This document shows positions 35,312 to 44,279 of a stretch of 56,536 nucleotides of DNA, in pieces. The DNA is from JAUUSJ01 sp051880475. GTDB taxonomy: Bacteria; Bacillota; Clostridia; Lachnospirales; Lachnospiraceae. The notes under the pieces were generated by a model. The model had not been told where the DNA came from. It ran no database searches and was given only the letters and a program-made list of their open reading frames with translations. The stretch covers positions 1 through 56,536 of the forward strand of contig JBJEOA010000025.1 of the NCBI GenBank assembly GCA_051880475.1, given 5' to 3'. Within the stretch, counting starts at the first letter, position 1, and each line of letters begins with the position of its first letter. The position numbers and the translations under genes are program-made.

Positions 35312-35372
35312 ACTTATCATAGAAACAAATTATTATCTACTTATCATAGAAACAAACTACTATGTTTATGAT
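35312..35372 (-). repeat. Duplicated 27-bp unit ending in a terminator-like hairpin
   Basis: ACTTATCATAGAAACAAA occurs at 35312 and 35339 (27-bp period). The second copy pairs with TGTTTATGATA just beyond it to form TATCATAAACA/TGTTTCTATGATA, a probable terminator of the Gfo/Idh gene on the minus strand. Confidence 0.6.
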
Positions 35373-35380
35373 AGGAAATC

Positions 35381-36370
35381 TTACTCAAACGGATAAACCA
35401 TTCCCCACTGTCTGCGAACTTCTGTGAGCGCTGCCATAACATCACGACTATAAGAAAGCTTTGTCTCCTCGTTTTGACTTCTCACATATTCTTGCATATC
35501 CATAACTTCATAATCAAGTGCGAGTGCTGTCTCTCCAAGCTCGATTACTTCTGTATGTCCATCTTCTGTATAAGTAATTGTCGCCTTGTCTGCTCGTGGA
35601 TAATTATAAACTTCAATAAATCCAAGCTCCCCTGCCACAACGCCTCTCTTTGGCTGCTTTGCCCTCATTGTAAGAGCCATGACTGCCATCTCTCCTTCTT
35701 TATTTCGAAGAATAATTCCAGAAGTCTCGTCCACACCTGTCTCAAAATAATTTGCTGTCGTAAGCACTTCAGTTGCTCCGCTACTCATAAAATATCTCGC
35801 AAAACTTGTCGCATAAACACCGATATCGAGAAGTGCCCCTCCCGCTAACTCTTTTGAAAAGAAGCGGTTTGTCACATCATATTCTTTACAGCTTCCAAAA
35901 TTCACTTGAACCATTTTTACCTTGCCAATTGCTCCACTATCCACAATTTCTTTTAATTTTTTAAATACTGGCATATGGAAAATTGTCATAGCCTCCTCGA
36001 GAATCAAGTTTTTCTCCCTCGCAATCGCTGCTGCCTCTTCAAGCTGTGCTTCATTTACTGTAATCGCTTTTTCACATAGCACATGTTTTCCAGCTTTTAA
36101 TGCTTTTATCATACATTCATAATGCAAATTATGCGGAGTTGCAATATAAACGATATCTATATCTTCATCTGCCAATAATTCATCTACATTTCCATATGCT
36201 TTTTTTACAGAAAATTCCTCCGCAAACTTTTGTGCTCCTGCTAAGGTTGTGGCACATACTGCATAAATCTCACCATTCACACGAGTGAGTGCCTCTGCCA
36301 TCTCACGGGCAATAACTCCTCTGCCGATAATTCCCCAATTTAATTTTTTATCCGCCACTGTCTTTTTCAT
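35381..36370 (-). CDS. Gfo/Idh/MocA family oxidoreductase
   Basis: 329 aa. N-terminal Rossmann fold (NWGIIGRGVIAREMAEALTR) for NAD(P), then the family hallmark AGKHVLCEKAITVN with the catalytic Lys, and a C-terminal beta-sheet domain with GGALLDIGVYATSFARYF. Such enzymes oxidise or reduce sugars, inositols or related polyols. No sugar-operon neighbours help to define the substrate. Confidence 0.9.
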   Translation of the reverse strand: MKKTVADKKLNWGIIGRGVIAREMAEALTRVNGEIYAVCATTLAGAQKFAEEFSVKKAYGNVDELLADEDIDIVYIATPHNLHYECMIKALKAGKHVLCEKAITVNEAQLEEAAAIAREKNLILEEAMTIFHMPVFKKLKEIVDSGAIGKVKMVQVNFGSCKEYDVTNRFFSKELAGGALLDIGVYATSFARYFMSSGATEVLTTANYFETGVDETSGIILRNKEGEMAVMALTMRAKQPKRGVVAGELGFIEVYNYPRADKATITYTEDGHTEVIELGETALALDYEVMDMQEYVRSQNEETKLSYSRDVMAALTEVRRQWGMVYPFE

Positions 36371-36415
36371 ACACTTTTTCCTTTCTTTTTTTATGCTTCA
36401 CGTTAAATATACCGA

Positions 36416-36443
36416 TTGATTATTTTTTTATTTTTAGTATAAT
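36416..36443 (+). promoter_or_regulatory. Promoter of the HD-domain gene
   Basis: TTGATT (36416-36421), 16-bp T-rich spacer, TATAAT (36438-36443); the ATG follows 85 bp later behind AGGAG. Confidence 0.65.
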
Positions 36444-36527
36444 GGATATAAGAAAAGAAATCAATCTGTAGATACCAACGACACTACCTTTTCAACCTAA
36501 TATTATTTATTATATAGGAGTGATAGA

Positions 36528-37019
36528 ATGGAAAATTTACATTTAGAAGTATATACCCAACTACATTTATTAATAAAAGAGGGAAATTTATATGAGAACC
36601 GTCAGTATATTCAACATGGAACCGTATCCGTGTTAAGACATTGCATTGCTGTTGCCATTTGCAGCTGTAAAATCGCAGATGCACTCCACCTGCAGATAAA
36701 TCGCATGTCATTAATCCGCGGTGCACTCCTTCACGATTATTTTCTGTACGACTGGCATGATCCTGAAAATGGTCACAGCCCTCATGGCTTCACTCACCCA
36801 TTCACTGCTCTGGAAAATGCAAAGAGAGACTATGACCTATCGAAACTTGAGGAAAATATTATTGTGAGACATATGTTCCCACTTGTCCCAATTCCTCCAA
36901 AATGTACGGAAGCTTGGATTGTCTGCATCGCTGACAAAATCTGCGCTAGTCAAGAAACTGCACAGGGATTTTCTATTAAGTTTTTTAATTTCTTCAATAA
37001 AAAATCTATTAACTACTAA
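36528..37019 (+). CDS. HD domain-containing phosphohydrolase
   Basis: 163 aa. The HD-superfamily metal ligands are visible: His in LRHCIAVA, the HD pair in ALLHDYFLYDWHD, and the distal Asp in VCIADKICA. Members hydrolyse phosphomonoesters or nucleotides; this short form is widespread in Lachnospiraceae without a defined substrate. It is convergent with the phosphopantetheinyl transferase gene with only 7 bp between stops and no obvious terminator. Confidence 0.82.
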   Translation: MENLHLEVYTQLHLLIKEGNLYENRQYIQHGTVSVLRHCIAVAICSCKIADALHLQINRMSLIRGALLHDYFLYDWHDPENGHSPHGFTHPFTALENAKRDYDLSKLEENIIVRHMFPLVPIPPKCTEAWIVCIADKICASQETAQGFSIKFFNFFNKKSINY

Positions 37020-37026
37020 AAACTTT

Positions 37027-37752
37027 TCACATTCGAATCTCTGTCCATCTTACTTTTTCGTCTTTTTTTGAACAGATAGTTAGACAGTACCCCTCTATCT
37101 CATTATAGTGTTTAAAATACACGCATCCCATCTGCTCAGTTTGAACAGAAAATTCTTCTTTCATTGACGAGATGCACTCTCTATTATTTATCACTTTAGT
37201 TTTCTCATCTTCGGGTAAATTTATTTTTTTCGGTATCGTGGAGAAGGAATCAAACGAAATGCGCATTCCCTCTCCAGCTGCCTTTACAAAACTCTCCTTC
37301 TGTGTCCATATTCGATAAAAGACTTCCATCTGTTCTCTCTTATCTTCTATATTTTTTAAGAGTGAATATTCCTTTTCGTGAAAAAAACGCTTAGCAATAC
37401 TTAACCTTATTTTATCAAATTGTTTCTCTTCAAGATCAATTCCAACTGGCATATCGCCAAATACAGCCGCCGCATAATGTCCCGAATGACTCAAATTGAA
37501 ATAAAACTTTGGCAATTCTTTATAGTAGGGCTTTCCCTGCTTATTAACAGAATAATTCAACTCTTTTTCTCGATATCCAATTTTTTTTAGACCTTCATCT
37601 AATAAAATTCCTGCTCCAAGACTTAATCTTTTGTCTGCATCAAACTTATAAGATAAAATTTTTTCCTTTCGATTACTCGACATCTCCTGCAATTTTTCTT
37701 TAAATAAATTCTGATTTTTTAGACAATCCACATTTAAATATAATACATCCAT
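37027..37752 (-). CDS. 4'-phosphopantetheinyl transferase, Sfp type
   Basis: 241 aa. It transfers 4'-phosphopantetheine from CoA to carrier proteins. Mg-binding GIDLE (about 137-141) and the family motif YRIWTQKESFVKAAGEG are intact; FNLSHSGHYAAAVF is the substrate-binding segment. A stand-alone Sfp-type enzyme hints at a polyketide, non-ribosomal peptide or fatty-acid carrier substrate elsewhere, as none is in the window. Confidence 0.93.
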   Translation of the reverse strand: MDVLYLNVDCLKNQNLFKEKLQEMSSNRKEKILSYKFDADKRLSLGAGILLDEGLKKIGYREKELNYSVNKQGKPYYKELPKFYFNLSHSGHYAAAVFGDMPVGIDLEEKQFDKIRLSIAKRFFHEKEYSLLKNIEDKREQMEVFYRIWTQKESFVKAAGEGMRISFDSFSTIPKKINLPEDEKTKVINNRECISSMKEEFSVQTEQMGCVYFKHYNEIEGYCLTICSKKDEKVRWTEIRM

Positions 37753-37784
37753 TCCATCGGCTCCCAGTTTTTATGCGGAAATTT

Positions 37785-38567
37785 CTACAATAAAGTTTTC
37801 ATCAAATTTTCCACTGTATCCGTCTGCTGTGGACAAATCTTTCTAATTCCTGTTCTCGCATTATCCATCGCTACAGGATGTCCAACTGTGCTTAACATTT
37901 CATAATCATTGTACTCATCTCCAACTGCCATACAATCCTCAATCGAAATATCAAGGCGAGCTGCCAATTTTTCCAATCCAACCTTTTTTGTAATATTTTT
38001 TGGCATAAGATCAATCCACACTGTCCCCGATGTTGCCACACTCGCTACATCTCCAAATTTTTCCTCGAAGAATTCTACATCTTCTTTTTTAACTCCATCT
38101 GGACAGTAAACCGCAACTTTAATCGTATCCTCTGGAATATCTGAAAAATCATCAATCCATTCCATATTATATTTAAAATAATTGAGCATTAAATCTTCTA
38201 TTTTCTCGCGTCCTTCCTTCCTCAAAAGATAAGCTGCGTTGGCACCTCCTGGAAGAGCTATATATCTTGGATTACTCTCAACTGTCTCAAAAATCTCTCT
38301 CGCTATCTCATCTGGAAGCTTTGCTTGATACAAAATTTCATCTTGATACACTGCCAGACATCCATTCTCACATACATATGCAATCTCATCTGCTATCGGC
38401 GCAAAAAGTTCACGTAAACTATGATACTGTCTGCCACTTGCCGCTACAAATACAATTCTATTTTCCTTTAATTGATGAATTAATTCAAACGCCTCTTTTG
38501 TCGGCCTCTTAGCACCATTTTGCAATAATGTTCCATCCATATCACTTGCCAATAATTTTATATCCAT
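37785..38567 (-). CDS. Cof-type HAD-IIB family hydrolase
   Basis: 260 aa, a haloacid dehalogenase-like sugar or cofactor phosphatase. Motif I DMDGTLL (9-15, nucleophile Asp9), motif II VAASGRQ, motif III Lys in NITKKVG and motif IV AVGDEYNDYEM are all present, with a C2 cap. It lies 32 bp upstream of the phosphopantetheinyl transferase gene in the same direction. Substrates of this family are broad sugar phosphates. Confidence 0.93.
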   Translation of the reverse strand: MDIKLLASDMDGTLLQNGAKRPTKEAFELIHQLKENRIVFVAASGRQYHSLRELFAPIADEIAYVCENGCLAVYQDEILYQAKLPDEIAREIFETVESNPRYIALPGGANAAYLLRKEGREKIEDLMLNYFKYNMEWIDDFSDIPEDTIKVAVYCPDGVKKEDVEFFEEKFGDVASVATSGTVWIDLMPKNITKKVGLEKLAARLDISIEDCMAVGDEYNDYEMLSTVGHPVAMDNARTGIRKICPQQTDTVENLMKTLL

Positions 38568-38639
38568 TTTTGTTTCTCCTCATTATTTTTTCAACTCAGT
38601 TTTTTATATTATAATTTACTATTTAGGCTAAAATTTATA

Positions 38640-39401
38640 TTAAAAGATAATTTTCACCCCTGCATTTTCAATCTCGCTTTTATCTTCCTCAGAAATATTC
38701 TCATCTGTGACGAGATAATCAAGCTCATCTAAATCTGCATAAGAATACGTCGATTTTTTTCCTATTTTTGAGCTGTCACATAAAAGTATGATAGTCTGTC
38801 CTGCTTTCTTCATTGCCTCCTTGCCAAGCGCACATTCCATATTTGGAGTCATCACTCCCTTTGTCATGGACAAAGCGTTTACCCCCAAAAATATTTTATC
38901 GATAGAATACTGACGAAGCATATTGACAACAGCGATTCCCATTGTGCACTCATATCCATTTTTGACAGTTCCTCCCAATATGACAACATGAATATCTGGA
39001 TTTTCCTGAAGTTCGAGAGCAATTCTTAAATCATTTGTAAATGCAGTAATTCCTTTTACTTCTCTTAACAGCTTTGCTAACTCAAGTCCCGTAGTTCCTG
39101 CATCTATTAAAATAGAATCTCCCTCCTCAATCAAATCTTTTGCCAAAGCTGCAATCTTTTTTTTCTCCCTTTCGTTTTTTCCTCTTCTATAATCAATGCT
39201 ATCATTATTAATCTTTTTTTCCTCGCCGAGCATCGCCCCTCCGTGAGTTCGAATTATCTTTCCCGTCTTTTCCATCTCTGAGAGGTAGAGACGAACTGTC
39301 GTTCCACTCACTTTCAAGACATCTGTCAGCTCCTTAATTGTCACCCTTTTTTTCTCTAAGAGAATCTGATAAATTAATTCCTTTCTCTCTTCTGCAAACA
39401 T
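38640..39401 (-). CDS. DeoR/GlpR-family transcriptional regulator
   Basis: 253 aa. N-terminal winged HTH (VTIKELTDVLKVSGTTVRLY, residues ~18-37) and a C-terminal sugar-phosphate sensor domain with DAGTTGLELAKLL and LCDSSKIGK. Family members respond to phosphorylated sugars. The start is uncertain: MFAEERKELI at 39401 matches the family, but the frame is open to an ATG at 39455 and neither has a clear ribosome site. A target may be the HAD gene downstream (72 bp). Confidence 0.88.
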   Translation of the reverse strand: MFAEERKELIYQILLEKKRVTIKELTDVLKVSGTTVRLYLSEMEKTGKIIRTHGGAMLGEEKKINNDSIDYRRGKNEREKKKIAALAKDLIEEGDSILIDAGTTGLELAKLLREVKGITAFTNDLRIALELQENPDIHVVILGGTVKNGYECTMGIAVVNMLRQYSIDKIFLGVNALSMTKGVMTPNMECALGKEAMKKAGQTIILLCDSSKIGKKSTYSYADLDELDYLVTDENISEEDKSEIENAGVKIIF

Positions 39402-39643
39402 CCTCATCCCATCCATTCTTCTTAGCAAAATTATATTTTCTCTTTTGCTTATCATTCCACATATAAAAAATCTCTTAATTTTATATGCTTTTATTTTGTT
39501 TTATTTATTTGTATTTCTTTATTTTAAAATAATATAAAACTTTATTTTCTTTTTTACGCCTTTATATTAGCATCTCTCACTCCTAATTGCAAGTAAAATT
39601 TTATATTTATTTTTATTTTCTTTTATTTTGAAATTTCAAAAAG

Positions 39644-39706
39644 AAAAACCTAGAATTTTTTAGTATCATAGAATTCTCTCTATGGCATAAAATCTTCTAG
39701 GTTTTT
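39644..39706 (-). terminator. Terminator of the response-regulator transcript
   Basis: 12-bp arms AAAAACCTAGAA/TTCTAGGTTTTT with an inner TATCATAG/CTATGGCATA helix; T runs on both strands. It lies about 40 bp after the 154-aa gene. Confidence 0.85.
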
Positions 39707-39744
39707 TCTATTTTAGAAACTTTTTAATATTCCTATCTTCTCTT

Positions 39745-40209
39745 TTAATATTCAGATGGAAGACGACGAAATCTCTCCCACTCCTCAGAATTTTCTGTCG
39801 CTATTACTTCAAATAAATATAAATCTTCCTCTGTCTCCACATCAAAACTATATTTTCCAGTTTCATGTCTCATAGCAGTAATCTGGCCAAGCCCTCCATT
39901 CCAAGCCTCAAAAATTTGACCTTGCTGTTCTTTTTCTAAAACTTCATCTGGGTTCTCACTCATTAACTTTCCATCTGCATTATAAATTTTACATCCAAGA
40001 CGTGTAATTTTAATATCGGAAACTTCATAAAGTCTTAGTTTAAGCTCGTTTGTTCCCATATCAAACACATCTCGATTACAGCTATTATTTGCCTTAATAA
40101 TAACATATCCCAAGTCTAAAATAAGCTGGTCTCTATATTCCTTTATTTCAAAAATTTGCGCCTGTGTAAAAGCAAAATTTTCTATCTCATTCTTTGTATA
40201 ATACCCCAT
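39745..40209 (-). CDS. Hypothetical protein, 154 aa
   Basis: I do not recognise the family. The sequence is soluble, acidic and beta-rich (KLRLYEVSDIKITRLGCKIY; ITAMRHETGKYSFDVETEED), somewhat like a small beta-sandwich sensor or carrier. It lies 57 bp downstream of the AraC-type response regulator gene in the same direction and ends in a shared terminator, so it is probably co-transcribed with the two-component pair. Confidence 0.6.
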   Translation of the reverse strand: MGYYTKNEIENFAFTQAQIFEIKEYRDQLILDLGYVIIKANNSCNRDVFDMGTNELKLRLYEVSDIKITRLGCKIYNADGKLMSENPDEVLEKEQQGQIFEAWNGGLGQITAMRHETGKYSFDVETEEDLYLFEVIATENSEEWERFRRLPSEY

Positions 40210-40266
40210 TTCTTTTTCCTCTTTCCTATTTATATTTTCTCTTTTCTCATTTCATTGTTTTAAATT

Positions 40267-41319
40267 TTATATCTCTCTTCCTCCAAGCTTGCCAAATCCA
40301 CCCGTAATATTATATCCCTGGCAATCGCTATTTCTCTTATAGATAGAAGGAGTTACTCCCTCATATTTTTTGAACACCTTGCCAAAATATCCTGGATCAT
40401 TGTATCCAAGACTATAGGAAATATCCGATATGCTAAGCTCTGAGCAAGACAAATATAATTTTGCCCATATAATCTTAATCAGATGAGCATACGATACTAC
40501 TCCAATTCCATAGTATCTCTTAAAAATTCTTGTAATATATCCCTGACTCATATTACAAAGGTCAGATATCTCGTTCAATGTAATATCCCTATCAATATTT
40601 TTATGAATATACGATAAAATCACATTAAACTGCGGATATTTTGATAATAGTTGTAGTCGATAAATTTCTTGTGTTAATAAATGTAAAAAAGCCTCTGACA
40701 CACAAATATATTTTTCTATTCCCGAAGGTATCTCATACTTTTTCTTATAATACTCTCGATTACTCACAGAAAGCATTTCTAGATAATCAATACAGTAGTC
40801 CACAATTTTCTTTATCTCGACATACCTCTCCTTATCCTTCTCGTAGAGATTAAAAGTTTTTTCCACCAACTCCTTACATGTCTGAAATGCTAGTAAAATC
40901 TCTTTCCTTTGCATAATAGAGGTAATTGTAGATTTCTCGTAATTTTTCTTTTCAAATAGCATCTGGTATTTATAAAAAGCATTCCTAATTTCATCTGGAT
41001 TATATGGCTTCGTCATATAGGCATCCAATCCTGCGCTCATTGCAGTCTGAACCATAGAAAAGTCCTGATACGCCGATAAAATAAAAATCACAATCGACGG
41101 ATATTTTTTCTTAATCTTTTTACTGACAGAAATTCCATTTTCGCCTGGAAGTAAAATATCCATACAAATAAAATCTGGATGCTCTCGGTCACAAAAATCC
41201 ATAACATCAAGACCATTGTCGATGACTCCTATCACCTTATAATCATCCATGCTCTCTATAATCTTTTTTAACACTCTCTGAAAAAGTGTCTCATCCTCCA
41301 CGATAAGAACCTTATACAT
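40267..41319 (-). CDS. Response regulator with AraC-type DNA-binding domain
   Basis: 350 aa. The receiver domain (1-120) has the acidic pocket EDE (8-10), phosphoacceptor Asp54 in FICMDILLPG and Lys104 in YMTKPY. A helical linker leads to a C-terminal AraC HTH pair (about 245-340; ITLNEISDLCNMSQGYITRIFK and ISDISYSLGYNDPGYFGKVF). It overlaps the PocR sensor gene by 8 bp, so the two are a matched pair. Confidence 0.93.
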   Translation of the reverse strand: MYKVLIVEDETLFQRVLKKIIESMDDYKVIGVIDNGLDVMDFCDREHPDFICMDILLPGENGISVSKKIKKKYPSIVIFILSAYQDFSMVQTAMSAGLDAYMTKPYNPDEIRNAFYKYQMLFEKKNYEKSTITSIMQRKEILLAFQTCKELVEKTFNLYEKDKERYVEIKKIVDYCIDYLEMLSVSNREYYKKKYEIPSGIEKYICVSEAFLHLLTQEIYRLQLLSKYPQFNVILSYIHKNIDRDITLNEISDLCNMSQGYITRIFKRYYGIGVVSYAHLIKIIWAKLYLSCSELSISDISYSLGYNDPGYFGKVFKKYEGVTPSIYKRNSDCQGYNITGGFGKLGGREI

Positions 41320-42607
41320 AACTTCTTATCCTCTCCACTGAACTAGGAATACGTAAAAGAACTCTCCTTCCACTTTCTCGACCAACTATCATTTTTGCAT
41401 CATACTTTGAACCATAGCTTCTCATTAAGCGCTGTCTTGCGGCATAAATATCTGCACTAGCCCATGAAGGCTCATATACGCCCCTAAAAGGCTCATATAT
41501 TTTCTTTAATTTCTGTGAGGAAATATTATCTCTCTCATCCTCCACACTGATGACACATTCTTCCTCTTCCATATAGCAAAGAATTTTAATATTACCGCCA
41601 CCTGCCTTTGTGATAATGCCTCGACTCACTGCATTTTCCACAAACGGAAGCAAAACTCCAGGTGGAAGCATTTGCTCTTTTACTTCCTCATCGACAATAA
41701 TCTCATATGTCATCTTATCTTCAAATCTTAATTTTTGTATCTGTAAATAGCATCGAATGCTATCTAATTCTTCTTCTAATGTAACGGCTCTCTCATCTCT
41801 TCTCATATGATATTTCATCATTTGAGTCAAGAGCTGAATCATTTCACCGGTCTGATTGGCGTCTTCCACATAAGCAATTCCAGAAATTGCATTTAAAATA
41901 TTTAAGATGAAATGAAGATTTATTTCTCCCTTTTTCTGAGATAGAGCCATCTCTTCCATCGTTTCCTCTCTCTCTTTCATTTTTTTACATTCTACCTGAA
42001 GGTGAACTTTCTTTCTCTCAATCTTCCTCTTCTCGATAATTGTATTCTCTTTCTCGCACATCTGACTAATATATAAAAATGCTAGATCTGCGACACTTTG
42101 AATTTTATCAAAAGACATAACTGGAAGCCTTCCGTATTTTTCTACTAACCCCTTATCCTTTCTCCAGTCTATTCCATCATTGATTTTTTTTCCATAATCA
42201 TCCAATTGTTGGTCTTCCTCACAGCGAACTTGTCCTCCGATGAGAGCTCCCATGTATTGCTGATCAATAATAATTGGAATAGCCATATTAATAAGTTCTA
42301 CTGGACATTTATATATATAAGGTTCATTATTAATAGCTGCCATCGCTCCTCCGTATGCATTTGATAGACAACAACTTTTCTCATAACAGCTATATTTCCT
42401 TCTACATATACAAAACTCTGTACATCCAGAAATCTCTGTCACTGGCTCGCCACGGTAATCTATCGTGACAAACGCCATATTAGTAACTTGATGTAATTTT
42501 TCTTGAATTTCAGTTAGAACACCTTTCTTGACCAGATTATAAATATTAGTTTCATTTATTTGATGTCCAGAATTTTTTGTTTGGGAAGTTATCACTCTCT
42601 CACCCAT
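41312..42607 (-). CDS. PocR-domain sensor, LytS-like histidine kinase with degenerate ATP site
   Basis: 431 aa. The N-terminal PocR ligand domain (about 18-135) has the Cys cluster CTEFCICRRKYSCYEKSCC; PocR domains sense 1,2-propanediol and similar small molecules. A coiled coil (~185-225) leads to a LytS-type kinase core with His232 in INLHFILN (family: NPHFLYN) and Asn325 in FVENAV. The ATP lid is degraded: DnGxG reads DERDN (357-361) and the second Gly motif reads SADIYAARQRL. Start: ATG at 42607 follows GGAGGAG; the earlier ATG at 42646 has no ribosome site. Probably a sensor with altered or lost kinase activity. Confidence 0.88.
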   Translation of the reverse strand: MGERVITSQTKNSGHQINETNIYNLVKKGVLTEIQEKLHQVTNMAFVTIDYRGEPVTEISGCTEFCICRRKYSCYEKSCCLSNAYGGAMAAINNEPYIYKCPVELINMAIPIIIDQQYMGALIGGQVRCEEDQQLDDYGKKINDGIDWRKDKGLVEKYGRLPVMSFDKIQSVADLAFLYISQMCEKENTIIEKRKIERKKVHLQVECKKMKEREETMEEMALSQKKGEINLHFILNILNAISGIAYVEDANQTGEMIQLLTQMMKYHMRRDERAVTLEEELDSIRCYLQIQKLRFEDKMTYEIIVDEEVKEQMLPPGVLLPFVENAVSRGIITKAGGGNIKILCYMEEEECVISVEDERDNISSQKLKKIYEPFRGVYEPSWASADIYAARQRLMRSYGSKYDAKMIVGRESGRRVLLRIPSSVERIRSYV

Positions 42608-42772
42608 TCGTATCTCCTCCACAGTGGGACTGAAAAAACTTGGCATAATTCAGTACGATTAACGGTTTCAAATAATACACTTCTCTACCTCTTGTTTATA
42701 ATTATATCATATTTTCGCCTTTTTTTGTTCATCTTTTTTCTATTTAACTGTTTTTTCTCTTATATAAACAAT

Positions 42773-42821
42773 AAAATACCCTCTCATTAGTATTTTCCAA
42801 ATCAATGAGAGGGATATTTTT
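42773..42821 (-). terminator. Terminator after the hydrogenase gene
   Basis: Arms ATACCCTCTCATT/AATGAGAGGGATAT with T-rich tails on both strands (TTTTATTGTTTAT on minus), about 100 bp past the hydrogenase stop. Confidence 0.8.
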
Positions 42822-42920
42822 TATGTTTCATAACAATATAGTTCTATTTTTTCTATTTGCGAGAAATATTTTCAGATTTATGTCACATTTTTACATAAAA
42901 TCTATGTAACTCAAATTCTT

Positions 42921-44258
42921 TTATCTCTTATAATATTCTGTGTGAAGCAAAACCTCAGATAATTCACTCAAAGGTTTTCCTAAAAATTCTCGATAAATTT
43001 GAGCAATCTCGGGATTATCAATGGAGTTACGAATCGTCATCTTTGCATCTTCCTCATACATACTGTTAATTCTACTCATTCTCGTCGCATTAGACGGTGG
43101 AATAATATTTCTCTGAGGCTGTCCAGCGCCGCTGATACATCCTCCAGGACAGGTCATAACTTCGACAAAATGATATTTAGAAATATCTGTACCTAATAAC
43201 TTTTCTGCATTTGCCGTGCCGTATACTACCGCCACATTTACGTTCACACCTGCAATTGTAGTAGAAGCTTCTTTTATTCCATCTAGTCCACGAACAGGTT
43301 CAAAATGAAGCAAAGCCTCTGTCGGGGATTCTCCTGTCAAACATTCATATGCCATACGAAGAGCCGCTTCCATAACACCGCCAGTATTTCCAAAGATAAC
43401 ACCTGCACCGCTACCTTTTCCTAGAATACTGTCAAACTCTCTATCTTCTAATGAAAAGAAATCAATATCTTCTTGCTTCATCCACTCAACTAATTCCTTC
43501 GTTGTAATGACATAATCATTATCTCTCATCTCTGGATGACGAAGTAATTTCCCAGCATCGTTAAACTCTGGACGACGAATCTCAAACTTTTTTGCCGTAC
43601 AAGGAGTCACTGCCACGCTAACGATATCTAGAGGATCTAAATTATGTTTTTTGGCAAAATACGTCTTAATCATCGCTCCCTGCATTCCAATTGGACTCTT
43701 GGCAGAGGAAATATTCGGAATCAAATCTGGATGATACATCTCTACATATTTCACCCAAGCTGGACAACAACTTGTAAATTGGGGAAGTGGAGCACTTCTT
43801 GTCATAATCCTTTTAAGAAGTTCACTGCCCTCCTCCATAATAGTAAGGTCAGCAGAAAATGTAACGTCAAGCACATAGTCACCGCCAAGTTCTTTTAACG
43901 CTGCAACCATTTTTCCCTCTGAATAGACTCCCGCTTTCTCTAAAAATTCATCCCCAATACCAATGCGAACCGATGGAGATGTGGAGAAAATTACTATCCT
44001 ATCTGGATCATTTACTGCCTCTTTTACGAAATCTATCTCTGATTTTACTTTAATTGCCTGTTCTGGACATGCCGCAGAGCATTGTCCACAGTTAATACAA
44101 AGTTTTTCTGCCTCTCTACCTGGTATCGTATGTCCAGCAACAAAAATTTCTTCGTTACAGGTGGCAATACAATGACCACATTCTGTACACAAATCTTCAT
44201 TTTTCATAATGGATGGATTCGTATCAGAAACAGAAATACATTTTTTTAATTCTGCCAT
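42921..44258 (-). CDS. [FeFe] hydrogenase, two-cluster form
   Basis: 445 aa. Two N-terminal 4Fe-4S clusters (C24-C27-C30-C34 and C54-C57-C60-C64) feed the H-cluster domain. L1 TSCCPAW (162-168) supplies the proton-relay and first ligand cysteines, L2 VTPCTAKKFE gives C220 and L3 EVMTCPGGCISGAGQP gives C370 and C374. The Thr in L2 and Ala in L3 differ from classic group A enzymes and resemble group B. It makes or uses H2 with ferredoxin. It lies directly after cooS (21 bp), suggesting coupling to CO oxidation. Confidence 0.95.
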   Translation of the reverse strand: MAELKKCISVSDTNPSIMKNEDLCTECGHCIATCNEEIFVAGHTIPGREAEKLCINCGQCSAACPEQAIKVKSEIDFVKEAVNDPDRIVIFSTSPSVRIGIGDEFLEKAGVYSEGKMVAALKELGGDYVLDVTFSADLTIMEEGSELLKRIMTRSAPLPQFTSCCPAWVKYVEMYHPDLIPNISSAKSPIGMQGAMIKTYFAKKHNLDPLDIVSVAVTPCTAKKFEIRRPEFNDAGKLLRHPEMRDNDYVITTKELVEWMKQEDIDFFSLEDREFDSILGKGSGAGVIFGNTGGVMEAALRMAYECLTGESPTEALLHFEPVRGLDGIKEASTTIAGVNVNVAVVYGTANAEKLLGTDISKYHFVEVMTCPGGCISGAGQPQRNIIPPSNATRMSRINSMYEEDAKMTIRNSIDNPEIAQIYREFLGKPLSELSEVLLHTEYYKR

Positions 44259-44279
44259 ATTCTTTCTTCCTCCTAACCA

